Assembly: GCF_023264895.1 (NCBI RefSeq)
Contig: NZ_JAHFUY010000034.1
Span: forward strand, 1-45,463
Source: Herbiconiux sp.
Lineage (GTDB): Bacteria; Actinomycetota; Actinomycetes; Actinomycetales; Microbacteriaceae
Direction of reading: 5' to 3'
Length of the DNA: 45,463 bases
Shown here: positions 1-7,881 of the stretch, piece by piece
How the letters are laid out: each line of letters opens with the position of its first letter
Numbering within the stretch: the first letter of the stretch is position 1
Translations under genes and position numbers: made by a program
Notes under the pieces: model-generated
Told to the model about the DNA's origin: nothing
Database searches by the model: none
Seen by the model: the letters and a program-made list of their open reading frames with translations, nothing else

Positions 1-135
1 CCCGCCGCCCCGTCCGCCCCGGCGGCCGGTGGCGTCGACATCATCGCCGAGCTCCAGAAGCTCGCCGCCCTCAAAGACGCCGGCGTGCTCACCGACGCCG
101 AGTTCACCGCCGCCAAGGGCAAGCTCCTCGCCTGA
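1..135 (+). CDS. SHOCT-domain protein, C-terminal end (partial)
   Basis: Only the last 44 codons are in the window. They read in frame from base 1 to a TGA at 133-135. After a Pro/Ala-rich linker comes IIAELQKLAALKDAGVLTD, then AEFTAAKGKLLA. This is the short C-terminal SHOCT module (E-L-x-K-L-x-x-L-x-x-x-G-x-[IL]-[ST]-x-x-E-[FY]-x-x-x-K), a small helical domain found at the ends of many actinobacterial proteins and thought to act in oligomerisation. The function of the full protein cannot be told because its N-terminal part lies outside the window. Confidence 0.75.
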   Translation, partial: PAAPSAPAAGGVDIIAELQKLAALKDAGVLTDAEFTAAKGKLLA

Positions 136-148
136 CCCTCTGCCGAAC

Positions 149-194
149 CGTCACTTTCCACACCACAGGGGCACAGGATGTGTGGAAAGTGACG
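149..194. repeat. 15-bp perfect inverted repeat with 16-nt spacer
   Basis: The arms CGTCACTTTCCACAC (149-163) and GTGTGGAAAGTGACG (180-194) are perfectly complementary around a 16-nt spacer. The repeat lies between the SHOCT gene stop (135) and the -10 box of the metallopeptidase (222). It could be a terminator for the upstream gene (no T-run follows), an operator for the peptidase, or a small palindromic repeat; the sequence alone does not decide. Confidence 0.85.
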
Positions 195-221
195 TCTCGG
201 CGGGGGTGGGGGCGGGGTGCG

Positions 222-227
222 TAGAGT
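222..227 (+). promoter_or_regulatory. -10 box TAGAGT of leaderless M13 peptidase promoter
   Basis: TAGAGT is followed by exactly six bases and then the GTG start at 234, so transcription should begin at or next to the start codon. No Shine-Dalgarno sequence and no clear -35 box are seen. Confidence 0.65.
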
Positions 228-233
228 TGGGGC

Positions 234-2246
234 GTGACTGACTCCGGAATCGACCTCGCCGAACTCGACCCGACCATCCGCCCCCAGGACGACCTCTTCC
301 GACACGTCAACGGGAAGTGGATCGCGCGCACCGAGATCCCGGATGACAAGGCGCGCTACGGCTCGTTCTACCAGCTCGCCGAAGAGGCCGAGAAGGCGGT
401 GCGCGACATCGTCGTGGAGGCGCAGTCGGCCGCCGAGGGCACGGAGCAGCGGAAGTTCGGCGACCTCTTCACGAGCTTCATGGACGTCGAGCGCATCGAC
501 GCCCTCGGCGCCGCCCCGCTCGAGCCGCAGCTCGCCCTCATCGACGCGATCGACGACGTTCCGTCCCTCGCCCGCACGCTCGGCCGGCTCGAGCGCCAGG
601 GCGTGCCCGGTCTCCTCCGTCTCTTCGTCGACAACGACCCCGGGAATCCGGAGCGCTACCTCGTGTTTGTGGAGCAGGGCGGCATCTCGCTGCCGGACGA
701 GAGCTACTTCCGCGACGAGAAGTTCGCCTCGGTGCGCGAGGCCTACCTCGGCCACATCCAGCGGATGCTCGAGCTCGCCGGCCTCGACGACGCGCCCGTG
801 CGCGCCCAGCGCGTGTTCGACCTCGAGACGCTGATCGCCTCCTCGCACTGGGACAACGTGCGCACCCGCGACGCCCAGGCCACCTACAACCTCGTCTCCT
901 GGCGCGAGTTCCTCGACCAGGCCGGCGACGCGGCGACGGTCTCCGAGGCCTCCGCGGACGGCGCGGCGCGCACGTCGCTGTTCGACCTCTGGCGCGAGGC
1001 GCTCGACGCGCCGGCCGGGGTGTTCGACGAGCTCGTGGTGCGCGAGCCGAGCTTCATCACGGGCCTCGCCGCCGCCCTCACGGAGGCACCGCTCGAGAGC
1101 TGGAAGGACTGGCTGAGCTGGCAGGTCGTGCACGGCTGGGCCCCCTACCTCCCCGGCGCGTTCGTGGAGGAGAACTTCGACTTCTACGCCCGCACCCTCA
1201 CCGGCACCCCGAGCATGCGCGACCGCTGGAAGCGCGGCGTCTCGCTCGTGGAGGGCTCGATGGGGGAGGCGGTCGGCCGCATCTACGTGGAGAAGTTCTT
1301 CCCGCCCACCGCCAAGGCGGCCATGGACGTGCTCGTGGCCAACCTCATCGAGGCCTACCGCGAAAGCATCTCGACGCTCTCGTGGATGAGCCCGGCCACG
1401 CGCGAGCGCGCCCTCGAGAAGCTCGGCAAGTTCACGCCCAAGATCGGCTTCCCCGCCACGTGGCGCGACTACTCGGCGCTCTCGATCGACCCCACCGACC
1501 TCATCGGGAACGTGCGGGCGACGAGCGAGTTCGAGTTCCAGCGCGAGCTCGGCAAGATCGGCAAGCCGCTCGATCGCGACGAGTGGTTCATGACCCCGCA
1601 GACGATCAACGCCTACTACAACCCCGGCTTCAACGAGATCGTGTTCCCGGCGGCCATCCTGCAGCATCCGTTCTTCGACGAGGCGCGGGATGCCGCGGCG
1701 AACTACGGTGCGATCGGCGCGGTGATCGGCCATGAGATCGGGCACGGCTTCGACGACCAGGGCTCGCGCTTCGACGGCGACGGCCGGCTCACCGACTGGT
1801 GGACGGCGGACGACCGCGAGGCGTTCGAGAAGCTCACGTCGTCGCTCATCGCGCAGTACGACGCGCTCGCCCCCGCCCAGGTGCCCGACCACCACGTCAA
1901 CGGCGCCCTCACGATCGGCGAGAACATCGGCGACCTCGGTGGTCTCGGCATAGCCTGGAAGGCGTACCTGCTGTCGCTGCGCGACGCATCCGGAGCACCT
2001 GTCGAACCGCCCGTGATCGACGGGCTCACGGGAGCCCAGCGGTTCTTCCTCAGCTGGGCCCAGGCGTGGCAGCAGAAGTCGCGCGACGCCGAGGTCATCC
2101 GTCTGCTCTCGATCGACCCGCACTCGCCCAACGAGTTCCGCTGCAACCAGATCGTGCGCAACATCGACGAGTTCTACGAGGCGTTCGAGGTGGGTTCTTC
2201 GGACGGACTCTGGTTGAATCCAGCTGAGCGTGTGACCATCTGGTAG
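234..2246 (+). CDS. M13 family zinc metallopeptidase (neprilysin/PepO-like)
   Basis: A 670-residue protein, the usual length for the M13 family. The zinc site is HEIGH at residues 500-504, followed by GFDDQGSRFD. The third zinc ligand lies in ENIGD (E563). NAYYNPGFNEIVFPAAILQ, just before the zinc site, is the typical M13 substrate-binding stretch. There is no signal peptide or membrane anchor, so it is probably a cytoplasmic oligopeptidase like the bacterial PepO enzymes, cleaving peptides up to a few kDa. The GTG start is supported by a TANNNT box six bases upstream. The gene stands alone; a small hairpin (2273-2289) separates it from the next gene. Confidence 0.93.
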   Translation: MTDSGIDLAELDPTIRPQDDLFRHVNGKWIARTEIPDDKARYGSFYQLAEEAEKAVRDIVVEAQSAAEGTEQRKFGDLFTSFMDVERIDALGAAPLEPQLALIDAIDDVPSLARTLGRLERQGVPGLLRLFVDNDPGNPERYLVFVEQGGISLPDESYFRDEKFASVREAYLGHIQRMLELAGLDDAPVRAQRVFDLETLIASSHWDNVRTRDAQATYNLVSWREFLDQAGDAATVSEASADGAARTSLFDLWREALDAPAGVFDELVVREPSFITGLAAALTEAPLESWKDWLSWQVVHGWAPYLPGAFVEENFDFYARTLTGTPSMRDRWKRGVSLVEGSMGEAVGRIYVEKFFPPTAKAAMDVLVANLIEAYRESISTLSWMSPATRERALEKLGKFTPKIGFPATWRDYSALSIDPTDLIGNVRATSEFEFQRELGKIGKPLDRDEWFMTPQTINAYYNPGFNEIVFPAAILQHPFFDEARDAAANYGAIGAVIGHEIGHGFDDQGSRFDGDGRLTDWWTADDREAFEKLTSSLIAQYDALAPAQVPDHHVNGALTIGENIGDLGGLGIAWKAYLLSLRDASGAPVEPPVIDGLTGAQRFFLSWAQAWQQKSRDAEVIRLLSIDPHSPNEFRCNQIVRNIDEFYEAFEVGSSDGLWLNPAERVTIW

Positions 2247-2272
2247 GTGCGGGCTGCGGTTCGCGCCCCGCT

Positions 2273-2289
2273 GCGACCCTCTCGGTCGC
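2273..2289 (+). terminator. Small GC hairpin after the M13 peptidase
   Basis: GCGACC-CTCTC-GGTCGC forms a perfect 6-bp stem with a 5-nt loop, 26 bases after the peptidase stop. There is no T-run. A terminator or attenuator role is only inferred. Confidence 0.35.
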
Positions 2290-2316
2290 GCCGACAACTC
2301 GAGGAGGCCAGCTGGC

Positions 2317-3303
2317 ATGCCGGATCCGATGCGCCGCCGAGGCCGCGAAGGCCAGCGCGACGAGGCGGCCGCCGCCGACTCGCTGCAGCGCGGCCGACGG
2401 GGTGATCCGGCGGGCAGCGGCGGCATCATCTTCCGGCAGGGCTTCGCCGCGCTGACCGAGCTCGCGCTCTCGGGTGTGCAGGTGACCGCCTGTGCCCTCG
2501 ACCTCGCGACCGGGCGCGTGCTGTTCTCCGTCGACGACCACCTCTCGGTGCCGACCGCGTCGATCGGGAAGGTGCTGCTGCTGATCGAGGTGGCGGCGCG
2601 GATCGCGGCTCGGGACGGTGCGGGCGCCGAGTCCCGCGACTCGAGGGGCGGTGCCCGGCCGGGGCCGGGAGCGGAGGGTCTGAGCATCCTGAACCGCACG
2701 GCCCACGACACGGTCGCGGATTCGGGGCTGTGGCAGCACCTGCAGGTTCCGGCGCTGCCCGTGGTCGACCTCGCGGCGCTCATCGGCTCCACGAGCGACA
2801 ACCTCGCCACGAACGTGCTGCTGCGCCGGATCGGGCTCGATGCGGTGCGTGCGCGCGCCGAGTCGCTCGGGCTCCGGCGCACGCTGCTGCTCGACATCGT
2901 GCGCGACGAGCGGGGTCCGGATGACGCGCCGCAGCTCTCGGTCGGGTCGGCGCGCGAGCTGGCGACGCTGTTCCGGCGGCTCGAGCTCGGTGAGATCGTC
3001 GACGAGACGGCCTCGCGGCTCGTGACCGGCTGGCTGCGGCTCGGGGTCGACCAGTCGCTCGTGGCGAGTGCGTTCGGGTTCGATCCGCTCGCCCACACGG
3101 GGATCGACCACGGTCTGACGCTGTTCAACAAGACGGGGTCGGATGCGGGCATCCGCTCCGAGGCCGGCGTGCTCACGGGGCCGAGCGGTGGGATCTCCTA
3201 CGCGGTCACGATGCGCTTCAACGACGAGCACCTGCGCAACCGCCTCGCCGTGATCGAGTCGATGCGCACGCTCGGCACCGACTTCCTGGAGTACGTGCAC
3301 TGA
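2317..3303 (+). CDS. Class A beta-lactamase-like serine hydrolase
   Basis: A 328-residue protein with the three serine-hydrolase motifs of the beta-lactamase/D,D-peptidase fold: SIGK (nucleophile S82, K85), SDN (160-162) and KTG (272-274). The spacing fits class A. Two things are odd. The N-terminus is polar and charged, with no signal peptide or lipobox. The omega loop between SDN and KTG reads DIVRDERGPDD and lacks the ExxLN motif with the deacylating glutamate of true class A beta-lactamases. It may therefore be a hydrolase or D,D-peptidase relative rather than a resistance enzyme. The ATG start has a strong ribosome site, GAGGAGG at 2301-2307. It ends facing the LysR gene, with element E1 between them. 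Confidence 0.85.
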   Translation: MPDPMRRRGREGQRDEAAAADSLQRGRRGDPAGSGGIIFRQGFAALTELALSGVQVTACALDLATGRVLFSVDDHLSVPTASIGKVLLLIEVAARIAARDGAGAESRDSRGGARPGPGAEGLSILNRTAHDTVADSGLWQHLQVPALPVVDLAALIGSTSDNLATNVLLRRIGLDAVRARAESLGLRRTLLLDIVRDERGPDDAPQLSVGSARELATLFRRLELGEIVDETASRLVTGWLRLGVDQSLVASAFGFDPLAHTGIDHGLTLFNKTGSDAGIRSEAGVLTGPSGGISYAVTMRFNDEHLRNRLAVIESMRTLGTDFLEYVH

Positions 3304-3353
3304 GCGCGTGCGGCTGCCTTGCCTGTCGCCGCGGTCCCGCCGCCGTGGTCCTG

Positions 3354-3443
3354 CCGACTTGGCACTAGATGGGCCTGAAGTCGCCGACTTGACACAAGAT
3401 GTGCCAAGTCGGCGGTTTTAGGCGCCACTTCTGTCAAGTCGCG
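3354..3443. repeat. Palindromic intergenic element E1 (four-arm)
   Basis: The centre is a 13-bp stem with a 3-nt loop (3384-3412), CCGACTTGACACA/TGTGCCAAGTCGG, with one A-C mismatch that becomes a G-U pair on the other strand. Outside it, a second pair of related arms begins CGACTTGGCACTAGA and ends TTCTGTCAAGTCG. Bases 3386-3415 are identical to 5765-5794 in E2. The element lies between two convergent genes and overlaps the end of the LysR gene, supplying its last codons and TAA stop. It could work as a two-way terminator or be a REP/MITE-like repeat. Confidence 0.88.
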
Positions 3444-4509
3444 GGCAGGGAGAGCGAGGGCCGACAGCGCGGGCGGGGAGGCGAGGGTGGGAGGCGGAAG
3501 TCGCGGGTGCGTCGGCCGGTCTGGCGGTGAGGCGGCGGAGGATGCGCAGGGTCTCGCCCACGGCCGGGACGCGGTCGGCGCCCGGGCGCGTGACCGCCAC
3601 GATCATCCGGTGGTCGCCCGACGTCGTGGGGGCCGAGGCCACCCCCGGCGGCAGGGGTGAGGCCGTGATGGTGAGGGCCGGCAGGAGCGCGACGCCGAGA
3701 CCCTCCGCGACCATGCTCATCACGGCCACGAAGTTGTCGGTCTCGAAGGCGATCGTGGGAGCGAAGCCGCTGCGGGCGCACGAGTCGAGGAGGTGGGCTC
3801 GACAGCGCGGGCAGCCGGCGATCCACGTCTCGTCGCGGAGGTCTGCGAGGTCGACCGCCGGGGCCGGGGCCGGGTCGGGGGCGCCGGATGACGCGGGGTG
3901 CTCCGATCCGGGAGGCTGCCGCAGGGCTCCGTGCCCGTGCGGCACGAGCACGAGCAGCTCGTCGCGGGCGAGCTCGTGCACGACGAGGCCCTCGGCCCCC
4001 GCGGCGAAGGGATCGTCGCGGTCGGCGGGGTGCCGGAACGCGATCGCGATGTCGATCGCTCCGTCGCGCACGGCGGCGATCGCCTCGGGCGGTTCGGCCT
4101 CGAGGTAGGTGAAGCGCACGCCTTCGTGCTCCTCGCCCATCGAGCGGATGAGTCGCGGCACGATCGTCGACGATGCCGACGGGAAGGCCGAGAGCCGCAC
4201 CTGCCCCGAGCGCAGGCCCGCGAGGTCGGCGAGCTCGCCCGACGCCGATTCGAGAGCGGCGAGCACGGTGGCGGCGTGCCTCGCGATGACGAGCCCGGCA
4301 TCCGTCAACCGGATGCCACGCCCCGCCCGGGTGACCAGCGGCATCCCGATGCGGGCCTCGACCCGTTTGATCTGCTGGCTGAGCGCGGGCTGACTGAAGC
4401 CGAGCACTCCGGCTGCGCGCGTGATCGAGCCGTACTCGGCCACAGCCGACAGGAGCCGCAGGGTCTGCGAGTCGAGATCGAACGCACTCGGGAGCGGGGT
4501 GAGGGTCAT
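3418..4509 (-). CDS. LysR-family transcriptional regulator
   Basis: A 363-residue LysR protein. The N-terminal winged helix-turn-helix (about residues 14-72) contains GSITRAAGVLGFSQPALSQQ, and the LysR substrate-binding fold follows. It is divergent from the class V aminotransferase gene, 93 bp away, the usual layout for a LysR regulator and its target. The C-terminus is longer than usual: a low-complexity Pro/Arg/Ser-rich tail from about residue 330 runs into repeat element E1, so the last residues and the stop are repeat-derived. The ATG start lies six bases after a TACACT box (leaderless). Inducer unknown; regulation of the neighbour is inferred from layout. Confidence 0.93.
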   Translation of the reverse strand: MTLTPLPSAFDLDSQTLRLLSAVAEYGSITRAAGVLGFSQPALSQQIKRVEARIGMPLVTRAGRGIRLTDAGLVIARHAATVLAALESASGELADLAGLRSGQVRLSAFPSASSTIVPRLIRSMGEEHEGVRFTYLEAEPPEAIAAVRDGAIDIAIAFRHPADRDDPFAAGAEGLVVHELARDELLVLVPHGHGALRQPPGSEHPASSGAPDPAPAPAVDLADLRDETWIAGCPRCRAHLLDSCARSGFAPTIAFETDNFVAVMSMVAEGLGVALLPALTITASPLPPGVASAPTTSGDHRMIVAVTRPGADRVPAVGETLRILRRLTARPADAPATSASHPRLPARAVGPRSPCPRLDRSGA

Positions 4510-4515
4510 GAGGCG

Positions 4516-4521
4516 AGTGTA
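4516..4521 (-). promoter_or_regulatory. -10 box TACACT of leaderless lysR promoter
   Basis: On the minus strand TACACT is followed by CGCCTC and then the ATG of the LysR gene at 4509. This is the TANNNT-N6-start pattern seen repeatedly in this window. Confidence 0.65.
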
Positions 4522-4602
4522 GCCGGATGCATCACGTCAGGTTATGGAGAGCATGGCTGACTGGGTGTTGTCCAATGAGTGCAGCGGCGGGACCATGGGG
4601 GC

Positions 4603-5652
4603 ATGGACACGATGGACGAGCTGCGCGGGCACTTCGACGTGCGGCCGGGCTACCTCGCCGCGTGCATGATCGGGGTGCCTCCGCGCGAGACGGTGGCGGC
4701 GCTCGCCGACGACCTGGCCGACTGGTCGCACGGGCATCCGGAACCGGCTCGCTACGGCGCCGCGGTCGAGCGGGCGCGGTCGGCGTACGCGGGGCTCGTG
4801 GGGGTGCCGGTCGACGACGTCGCGGTGGGGTCGCAGGTGTCGGTGCAGGCCTCTCTCGTGGCGGCGTCGCTGCCCCCGGGCTCCGAGGTGCTCGTGGTCG
4901 ACGGTGACTTCAGCTCGATGGTGTTCCCCTTTCTCGTGCAGGAGCAGCTCGGGCGGCTCAGCGTGCGGTGCGTGCCGCTCGCGGGGCTGGCGGATGCGAT
5001 CGGTCCGGCCACGACGCTCGTGTCGTTCTCGCTCGTGCAGTCGGCCACCGGGGCGCTCGCCGATGTCGAGGCGGTGCTGGCGGCCGCCGCGCTGCACGGA
5101 GCGGCGACGTTCTGCGACACCACGCAGGCCTGCGGCTGGATGCCGGTCGACGCCTCGCGCTTCGATGCGACGGTGTGCCACGCCTACAAGTGGCTGTGCG
5201 CTCCGCGGGGCACCTCGTTCCTCACGCTGAAGCCCGCGTTCGCCGAGCGGATCGTGCCGGCGCAGGCCGGCTGGTACGCGGGCGACGACGTGTGGGGCTC
5301 GTGCTACGGCCCCGGGATGCGACTGGCGGCGGGGGCGCGCCGGTTCGACGTCTCGCCGGCGTGGCAGGCGTGGCTCGGCACGGCGTCGTCGCTCGAGCTG
5401 TTCGCCCGGGCCGACCTCGGTGCCGTGCGGGAGCACTGCGTGGGGTTGGCCGACGATCTCTGCGCCCGGCTCGGTGTCCCGTCGAGCGGATCGGCGATCG
5501 TGACGTGGCCGGATGCGGACGGCAGCGCGATCGCGGCCCTCACGGCGGGGGGCATCGCGGCGTCGGCGCGGGCGGGGCGGGCGCGCGTGGCGTTCCACGT
5601 GTGGAACGACGCCGCCGATGTCGAGCTCGTGTGCGAGGCGCTGGGGCGCTGA
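4603..5652 (+). CDS. Class V aminotransferase-like PLP enzyme
   Basis: About 349 residues with the fold-type I PLP signature of the class V aminotransferase/kynureninase group. CHAYKWLCAPRGTSFL carries the likely Schiff-base lysine (K196), and CDTTQACGW upstream supplies the PLP-binding aspartate region. The substrate cannot be named; class V relatives include cysteine desulfurases, kynureninases and isopenicillin N epimerase-like proteins. The start is either ATG 4603 or ATG 4612. The second has GGGGG at 4597-4601 at good spacing, and a GTG at 4579 would add an unlikely extension. It lies divergent from the LysR gene, and elements E1 and E2 flank the pair in the same orientation. Confidence 0.88.
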   Translation: MDTMDELRGHFDVRPGYLAACMIGVPPRETVAALADDLADWSHGHPEPARYGAAVERARSAYAGLVGVPVDDVAVGSQVSVQASLVAASLPPGSEVLVVDGDFSSMVFPFLVQEQLGRLSVRCVPLAGLADAIGPATTLVSFSLVQSATGALADVEAVLAAAALHGAATFCDTTQACGWMPVDASRFDATVCHAYKWLCAPRGTSFLTLKPAFAERIVPAQAGWYAGDDVWGSCYGPGMRLAAGARRFDVSPAWQAWLGTASSLELFARADLGAVREHCVGLADDLCARLGVPSSGSAIVTWPDADGSAIAALTAGGIAASARAGRARVAFHVWNDAADVELVCEALGR

Positions 5653-5734
5653 GCCCGGGGTGTCGCTGGGGGGTGTGGCCGGTCGCCCGCGGCTCGCGCT
5701 CTCGCTCGGCGCGCTCTGGCTCGCCCGCTCGCCT

Positions 5735-5823
5735 CACTTGACAGAAGTTGCGCCTCTGGCTCCTGACTTGACACAAGATGTGCCAAGTCGGCGGCTATTC
5801 GCGCAGGTAGTGTCAAGTCGCGG
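5735..5823. repeat. Palindromic intergenic element E2
   Basis: Second copy of the E element, in the same orientation as E1. Its core 5765-5794 is base-for-base identical to E1 3386-3415, and its outer arms begin CACTTGACAGAAG and end GTAGTGTCAAGTCG. It lies between the convergent aminotransferase and Nudix genes, as expected for a two-way terminator or REP-like repeat. Confidence 0.88.
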
Positions 5824-5848
5824 TCGCGGTCGCGGTCGCGGTCGCGGC
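5819..5848. repeat. Hexanucleotide tandem repeat (GCGGTC)n
   Basis: About five copies of GCGGTC/GGTCGC directly follow E2. They look like slippage-generated repeat DNA in the space between the two convergent genes (5653-5888), which otherwise holds only E2. Confidence 0.8.
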
Positions 5849-5888
5849 GTCGGTGGCTGGGTTGGTCGGCCAGCGGAGGCGGGCGCCC

Positions 5889-6305
5889 TCAGTCGACGAG
5901 GCCCGCCGCCACAAGCCGGCTGAGCGTCTCCGCCCCGGCCGGCGGGCAGCGGTGGGCGTCGGCCGAGGTGACCCAGTGCAGCGCGTCGATCTCGCTCGAG
6001 GCGCGCGGCGCATCCGGTGTCGATGCCCCGAAGACCTGCATCTCGACCTGGCGGCCCTCGGGCTCGCCGTGGGCCTGGGTCGTGACCGTGAACAGCGGCG
6101 TCACCTCGGCGGGGTCGAGCTCGACGCCGATCTCCTCGCGGGCCTCCCGCACGGCCGCCTCGGCCGCTGTCTCGCCCGGATCGATCTTGCCGCCGGGCAT
6201 GTAGTGCACGTCGCGAGCGCGGGCGGTGACCATGAGCAGCCGGCGGTCCCGGATGAGCGCGACCGCCGCGACCCGGATCGGGTGCAGCGGGTTCTCACCG
6301 TTCAC
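5889..6305 (-). CDS. Nudix hydrolase
   Basis: A 138-residue single-domain protein with a complete Nudix box: GGKIDPGETAAEAAVREAR followed by EEIGV, matching Gx5Ex7REUxEExGU. The box binds Mg2+ and drives pyrophosphate hydrolysis of nucleoside diphosphate-linked substrates. The opening IRVAAVALIRDRRLLMV resembles MutT-like and ADP-ribose-type enzymes, but the substrate is not predictable. The GTG start at 6305 has only a weak ribosome site. Element E3 lies just upstream, between this gene and the end of hemA, so it may be promoter-proximal or mark the end of the hemA transcript. Confidence 0.92.
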   Translation of the reverse strand: MNGENPLHPIRVAAVALIRDRRLLMVTARARDVHYMPGGKIDPGETAAEAAVREAREEIGVELDPAEVTPLFTVTTQAHGEPEGRQVEMQVFGASTPDAPRASSEIDALHWVTSADAHRCPPAGAETLSRLVAAGLVD

Positions 6306-6319
6306 GCGTCACCAGCTCG

Positions 6320-6378
6320 CCCACTTGACAGAAGATGCGCTCATTCTCGTCGACTTGGCACGTCTTGTGTCAAGTGGG
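6320..6378. repeat. Palindromic intergenic element E3 (shorter, inverted core)
   Basis: The outer arms CCCACTTGACA (6320-6330) and TGTCAAGTGGG (6368-6378) form a perfect 11-bp inverted repeat. Inside, ACTTGGCACGTCTTGTGTCAA (part of 6353-6375) is the E core on the opposite strand, with its TCT loop. It lacks one outer arm compared with E1/E2. It sits between hemA (stop 6397) and the Nudix start (6305), both on the minus strand. Confidence 0.82.
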
Positions 6379-6396
6379 TGAAAGCGGCGGCGGGGG

Positions 6397-7788
6397 TCAG
6401 GCGCCGGCGCGGCGGTAGTCGTCGAGGTCGACGGGGCCGGAGGACGGGTCGTCGAGCGACTCCGAGAGGGCCGACTGGAGCGCCGAGCGCTGCGCGGCCT
6501 CGGAGCCCAGGCCGAAGAGGGTCTCGACCGCCGCGAACACCTCGTCGGCCCGGCCGTCGCGCGCGAGCTCGCGCGCCCGCACGGAGGGCGAATGCAGGAT
6601 GACGCCCACGAGGTGACGGAGCGCCCGCTCGGTCTGCGCCGCGGCCTCCGCACCCGTCAGCGTGGCCGTCGGCGAGGCGCCGAACGCGCCGGCGCGCCCG
6701 CGGGAGCGCTCGATCTCGGCGTCGAGGAGGTCGAAGAGGTGCGCGCGCAGCGAGACGATCGCGGGGGTGACGGCAGCCTCGGCCTTGCCCGCGCGGTACT
6801 CGGCGGCGGCCTGGTCGACGAGCGCGCGCGCATCCGACTCGGCGTTCAGCTCGTCGAGGGGGGCGTGCAGGCTGATGGTCTCGAGGTCGAGCAGCTCGGT
6901 GCCGTGGACGCCGGAGACGGCGGGGTCGACGTTGCGCGGCAGCCCGAGGTCGATCACGAGCCGACGCTCGAAGGCACCCGGCAGCGCAGCCGCGGCGGCG
7001 AGGTGCTCGGCGTCGAGAACCACGGTCTCGGCAGTCGAGCAGGTGATGACCACGTCGGCGGTGGCCACGGCCTGGAGATAGCCCTCGGCCGCGACGGGCT
7101 CGAGCTCCTGCTTGGCGGCGAACACCGCAGCACGGCCCGAGGGGGAGTAGACGCGGATGTCGGTGACACCCCGGTCGCGCAGGTTCGACAGCGTGACCCG
7201 CGCGTACTGGCCCGTGCCGACGAGCAGCACGCGCGTGCGGGCCCACTCGGTGACGCGGCTCTCGGCGAGGTCGAGCGCGAGGCGGGCGAGTGAGCGGCCG
7301 GCGCCGCCGAGCCCCGTCTTGGTCTTGACACCCCGCGAGGTGTGCGCAGCCCGCTGGAAGAGGCGCTCGAGGTCGGAGGAGGTGGTGCCCTCGATGCGCG
7401 CGGTGCTGAGGGCGCGCTTCACCTGGCCGGCGATCTCGTCTTCACCCACGACGACGGATTCGAGTCCCGACGACACCGAGAAGAGGTGGTCGGCCACGGT
7501 GTCTCCGCAGAGCACGGTGAGGCTGTCGCGCAGCTCGCCCACGTCGGTGCCCGCGGCCCCGCCGAACTCCTCGGCCGCCTGCTCGACCGCCAGGGAGACC
7601 CCGGCGGTGAGCGGCTCGTCGATGTCGAGGTAGGCCTCGAAGCGGTTGCAGGTGGCGAGCACGACGGCCCCCTGCACGAAGTCGCTCTCGGCGACCAGCC
7701 GCTTGGCCACGTCTCCGGTGCCCACCGAGAGCTTCTCGAGGAGGTCGAAGCTCGCGTTCCGGTGGTTCGCGGTCAGGCAGATGAGCAC
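6397..7788 (-). CDS. hemA: Glutamyl-tRNA reductase
   Basis: First committed step of C5 tetrapyrrole synthesis: NADPH-dependent reduction of glutamyl-tRNA(Glu) to glutamate-1-semialdehyde, passed on to HemL. The 463-residue length fits the family. The catalytic cysteine is C47 in [14 protein letters not shown]. The AxxTSRGVKT-like region is present as [17 protein letters not shown], followed by the NADP-binding domain ([17 protein letters not shown]) and the C-terminal dimerisation helices. The start is GTG 7788, six bases after TACAAT (leaderless). It is the only heme gene of the cluster on the minus strand and is transcribed on its own, which fits separate control of pathway entry. Confidence 0.96.
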   Translation of the reverse strand: MLICLTANHRNASFDLLEKLSVGTGDVAKRLVAESDFVQGAVVLATCNRFEAYLDIDEPLTAGVSLAVEQAAEEFGGAAGTDVGELRDSLTVLCGDTVADHLFSVSSGLESVVVGEDEIAGQVKRALSTARIEGTTSSDLERLFQRAAHTSRGVKTKTGLGGAGRSLARLALDLAESRVTEWARTRVLLVGTGQYARVTLSNLRDRGVTDIRVYSPSGRAAVFAAKQELEPVAAEGYLQAVATADVVITCSTAETVVLDAEHLAAAAALPGAFERRLVIDLGLPRNVDPAVSGVHGTELLDLETISLHAPLDELNAESDARALVDQAAAEYRAGKAEAAVTPAIVSLRAHLFDLLDAEIERSRGRAGAFGASPTATLTGAEAAAQTERALRHLVGVILHSPSVRARELARDGRADEVFAAVETLFGLGSEAAQRSALQSALSESLDDPSSGPVDLDDYRRAGA

Positions 7789-7794
7789 TGAGCA

Positions 7795-7800
7795 ATTGTA
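7795..7800 (-). promoter_or_regulatory. -10 box TACAAT of leaderless hemA promoter
   Basis: TACAAT on the minus strand is followed by TGCTCA and the GTG start of hemA. It is one of the best -10 matches in the window. No -35 match was found. Confidence 0.7.
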
Positions 7801-7810
7801 CGCCCGTTGC

Positions 7811-7848
7811 GGATGTGCCCGTGCTGAAAGCAGGGCATCCGTCGGATG
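7811..7848. other. Inverted repeats between hemA and the upstream membrane-protein gene
   Basis: GGATGTGCCC (7811-7820) pairs with GGGCATCC (7833-7840) apart from one bulged base, and CATCC-GTC-GGATG (7836-7848) is a second small hairpin. They lie upstream of the hemA -10 box and downstream of the previous minus-strand gene, so they may form a terminator or an operator. Confidence 0.35.
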
Positions 7849-7881
7849 GGGCGCGGTGTCATGGTGTCGGGAGCGCTGCGG

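Noticed and set aside
2317..3303. Beta-lactamase resistance gene
   Set aside because: No export signal and no omega-loop ExxLN motif; activity on beta-lactams cannot be claimed.
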